Assembly (NCBI GenBank): GCA_016284115.1
Contig: JAEEOD010000161.1
Location: 1-17,099 of the forward strand
Direction: 5' to 3'
Source of the DNA: Bacteroidaceae bacterium
Lineage (GTDB): Bacteria; Bacteroidota; Bacteroidia; Bacteroidales; Bacteroidaceae
DNA length: 17,099 nucleotides
Shown in pieces: positions 16,779-17,099 of the stretch; within the stretch, counting starts at the first letter, position 1; each line of letters begins with the position of its first letter. The position numbers and the translations under genes were made by a program. Under the pieces are notes generated by a model that was given only the letters and a program-made list of their open reading frames with translations, was not told where the DNA came from and searched no databases.

Positions 16779-17099
16779 ATGCAAAAAGGTAATATTGGTG
16801 TAACAACCGAGAACATTTTCCCCGTTATCAAGAAATTCTTGTATAGCGAGAATGAGATTTTTTTACGTGAATTGGTGTCTAATGCCGTTGATGCAACGCA
16901 GAAGATTAAGACCTTGGCATCAATGGGTGATTTCAAGGGTGAACTGGGTGACTTGACTATAGAGGTAAAGTTGGACAAGAAAACAATCACGGTATCTGAC
17001 CGTGGTGTCGGCATGACTGCCGAAGAGATTGATAAGTATATCAATCAGATAGCATTTTCTGGTGCCAATGACTTCCTGGAGAAATATAAGAATGATGCA
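16779..17099 (+). CDS. htpG: Molecular chaperone HtpG (Hsp90), N-terminal part
   Basis: The 107 codons visible run open to the right edge, so the C-terminus lies outside the window. The protein begins MQKGNIGVTTENIFPVIKKF and shows the Hsp90 GHKL-type ATP site: LYSENEIFLRELVSNAVDA (21-39, with the E31 and N35 region of the N box), SDRGVGMT (73-80, the D-x-G-x-G box with D74) and IAFSGANDF (91-99). The 'SNAVDAT' and 'IAFSGA' forms differ from E. coli HtpG (SNASDA, IAKSGT); I believe these are usual in Bacteroidetes. HtpG is a cytosolic ATP-dependent chaperone. It follows clpC on the same strand, but a strong terminator separates them, so the proteostasis genes are neighbours with probably separate transcripts. 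Confidence 0.96.
   Translation, partial: MQKGNIGVTTENIFPVIKKFLYSENEIFLRELVSNAVDATQKIKTLASMGDFKGELGDLTIEVKLDKKTITVSDRGVGMTAEEIDKYINQIAFSGANDFLEKYKNDA

Noticed and set aside
16745..17044. 99-codon minus-strand open frame over the htpG start
   Set aside because: The plus strand there encodes an unmistakable Hsp90 N-terminus that stays open to the window edge, so the antisense frame is a shadow.

Overview
The window looks like ordinary chromosomal DNA from a member of the Bacteroidales, most likely Prevotella or a close relative. The evidence is moderate-to-low G+C, weak or absent Shine-Dalgarno sequences, repeated promoter elements of the Bacteroidetes type (TAnnTTTG, with TTTG about 19-20 nt upstream in the better cases), and Bacteroidetes-style versions of GyrA, LigA, ClpC and HtpG. 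I see no prophage, IS element, CRISPR array or obvious transferred island. The genus assignment is inference.

Layout from left to right. (1) The 3' end of a DUF1080 (glycoside-hydrolase-like lectin fold) gene enters from the left edge. A small helix-hairpin-helix DUF4332 protein with its own promoter follows, ending at a perfect palindromic terminator. (2) On the minus strand, ligA (NAD-dependent DNA ligase) is followed by dapA (lysine/peptidoglycan precursor synthesis). Each has a recognisable promoter element. (3) Divergent from ligA is a plus-strand operon of three tightly spaced genes: a lipoprotein M3 peptidyl-dipeptidase (dcp-like), a HAD phosphatase fused to a zinc-ribbon/membrane DUF3667 module, and a GNAT acetyltransferase. 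(4) A 234-bp convergent gap holds a degenerate repeat field with a 22-nt period, arranged as two inverted halves. (5) On the minus strand, gyrA is followed by two tandem paralogous secreted TPR proteins, with a terminator-like hairpin between the two paralogs. (6) Divergent from gyrA is clpC (Clp/Hsp100 unfoldase), then two consecutive hairpins of which the second is a canonical intrinsic terminator, then the 5' part of htpG (bacterial Hsp90), cut by the right edge. The htpG fragment is 107 codons long and open to the end of the window.

Functionally most genes are housekeeping: DNA ligation and supercoiling (ligA, gyrA), lysine/cell-wall synthesis (dapA), peptide turnover in the envelope (dcp) and proteostasis (clpC, htpG). 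The least understood parts are the HAD-DUF3667 fusion, the paired secreted TPR proteins behind gyrA, the DUF4332 protein, and the 22-nt inverted repeat field. No clearly new multi-gene system is evident. The fusion protein and the repeat field are the best candidates for something undescribed.
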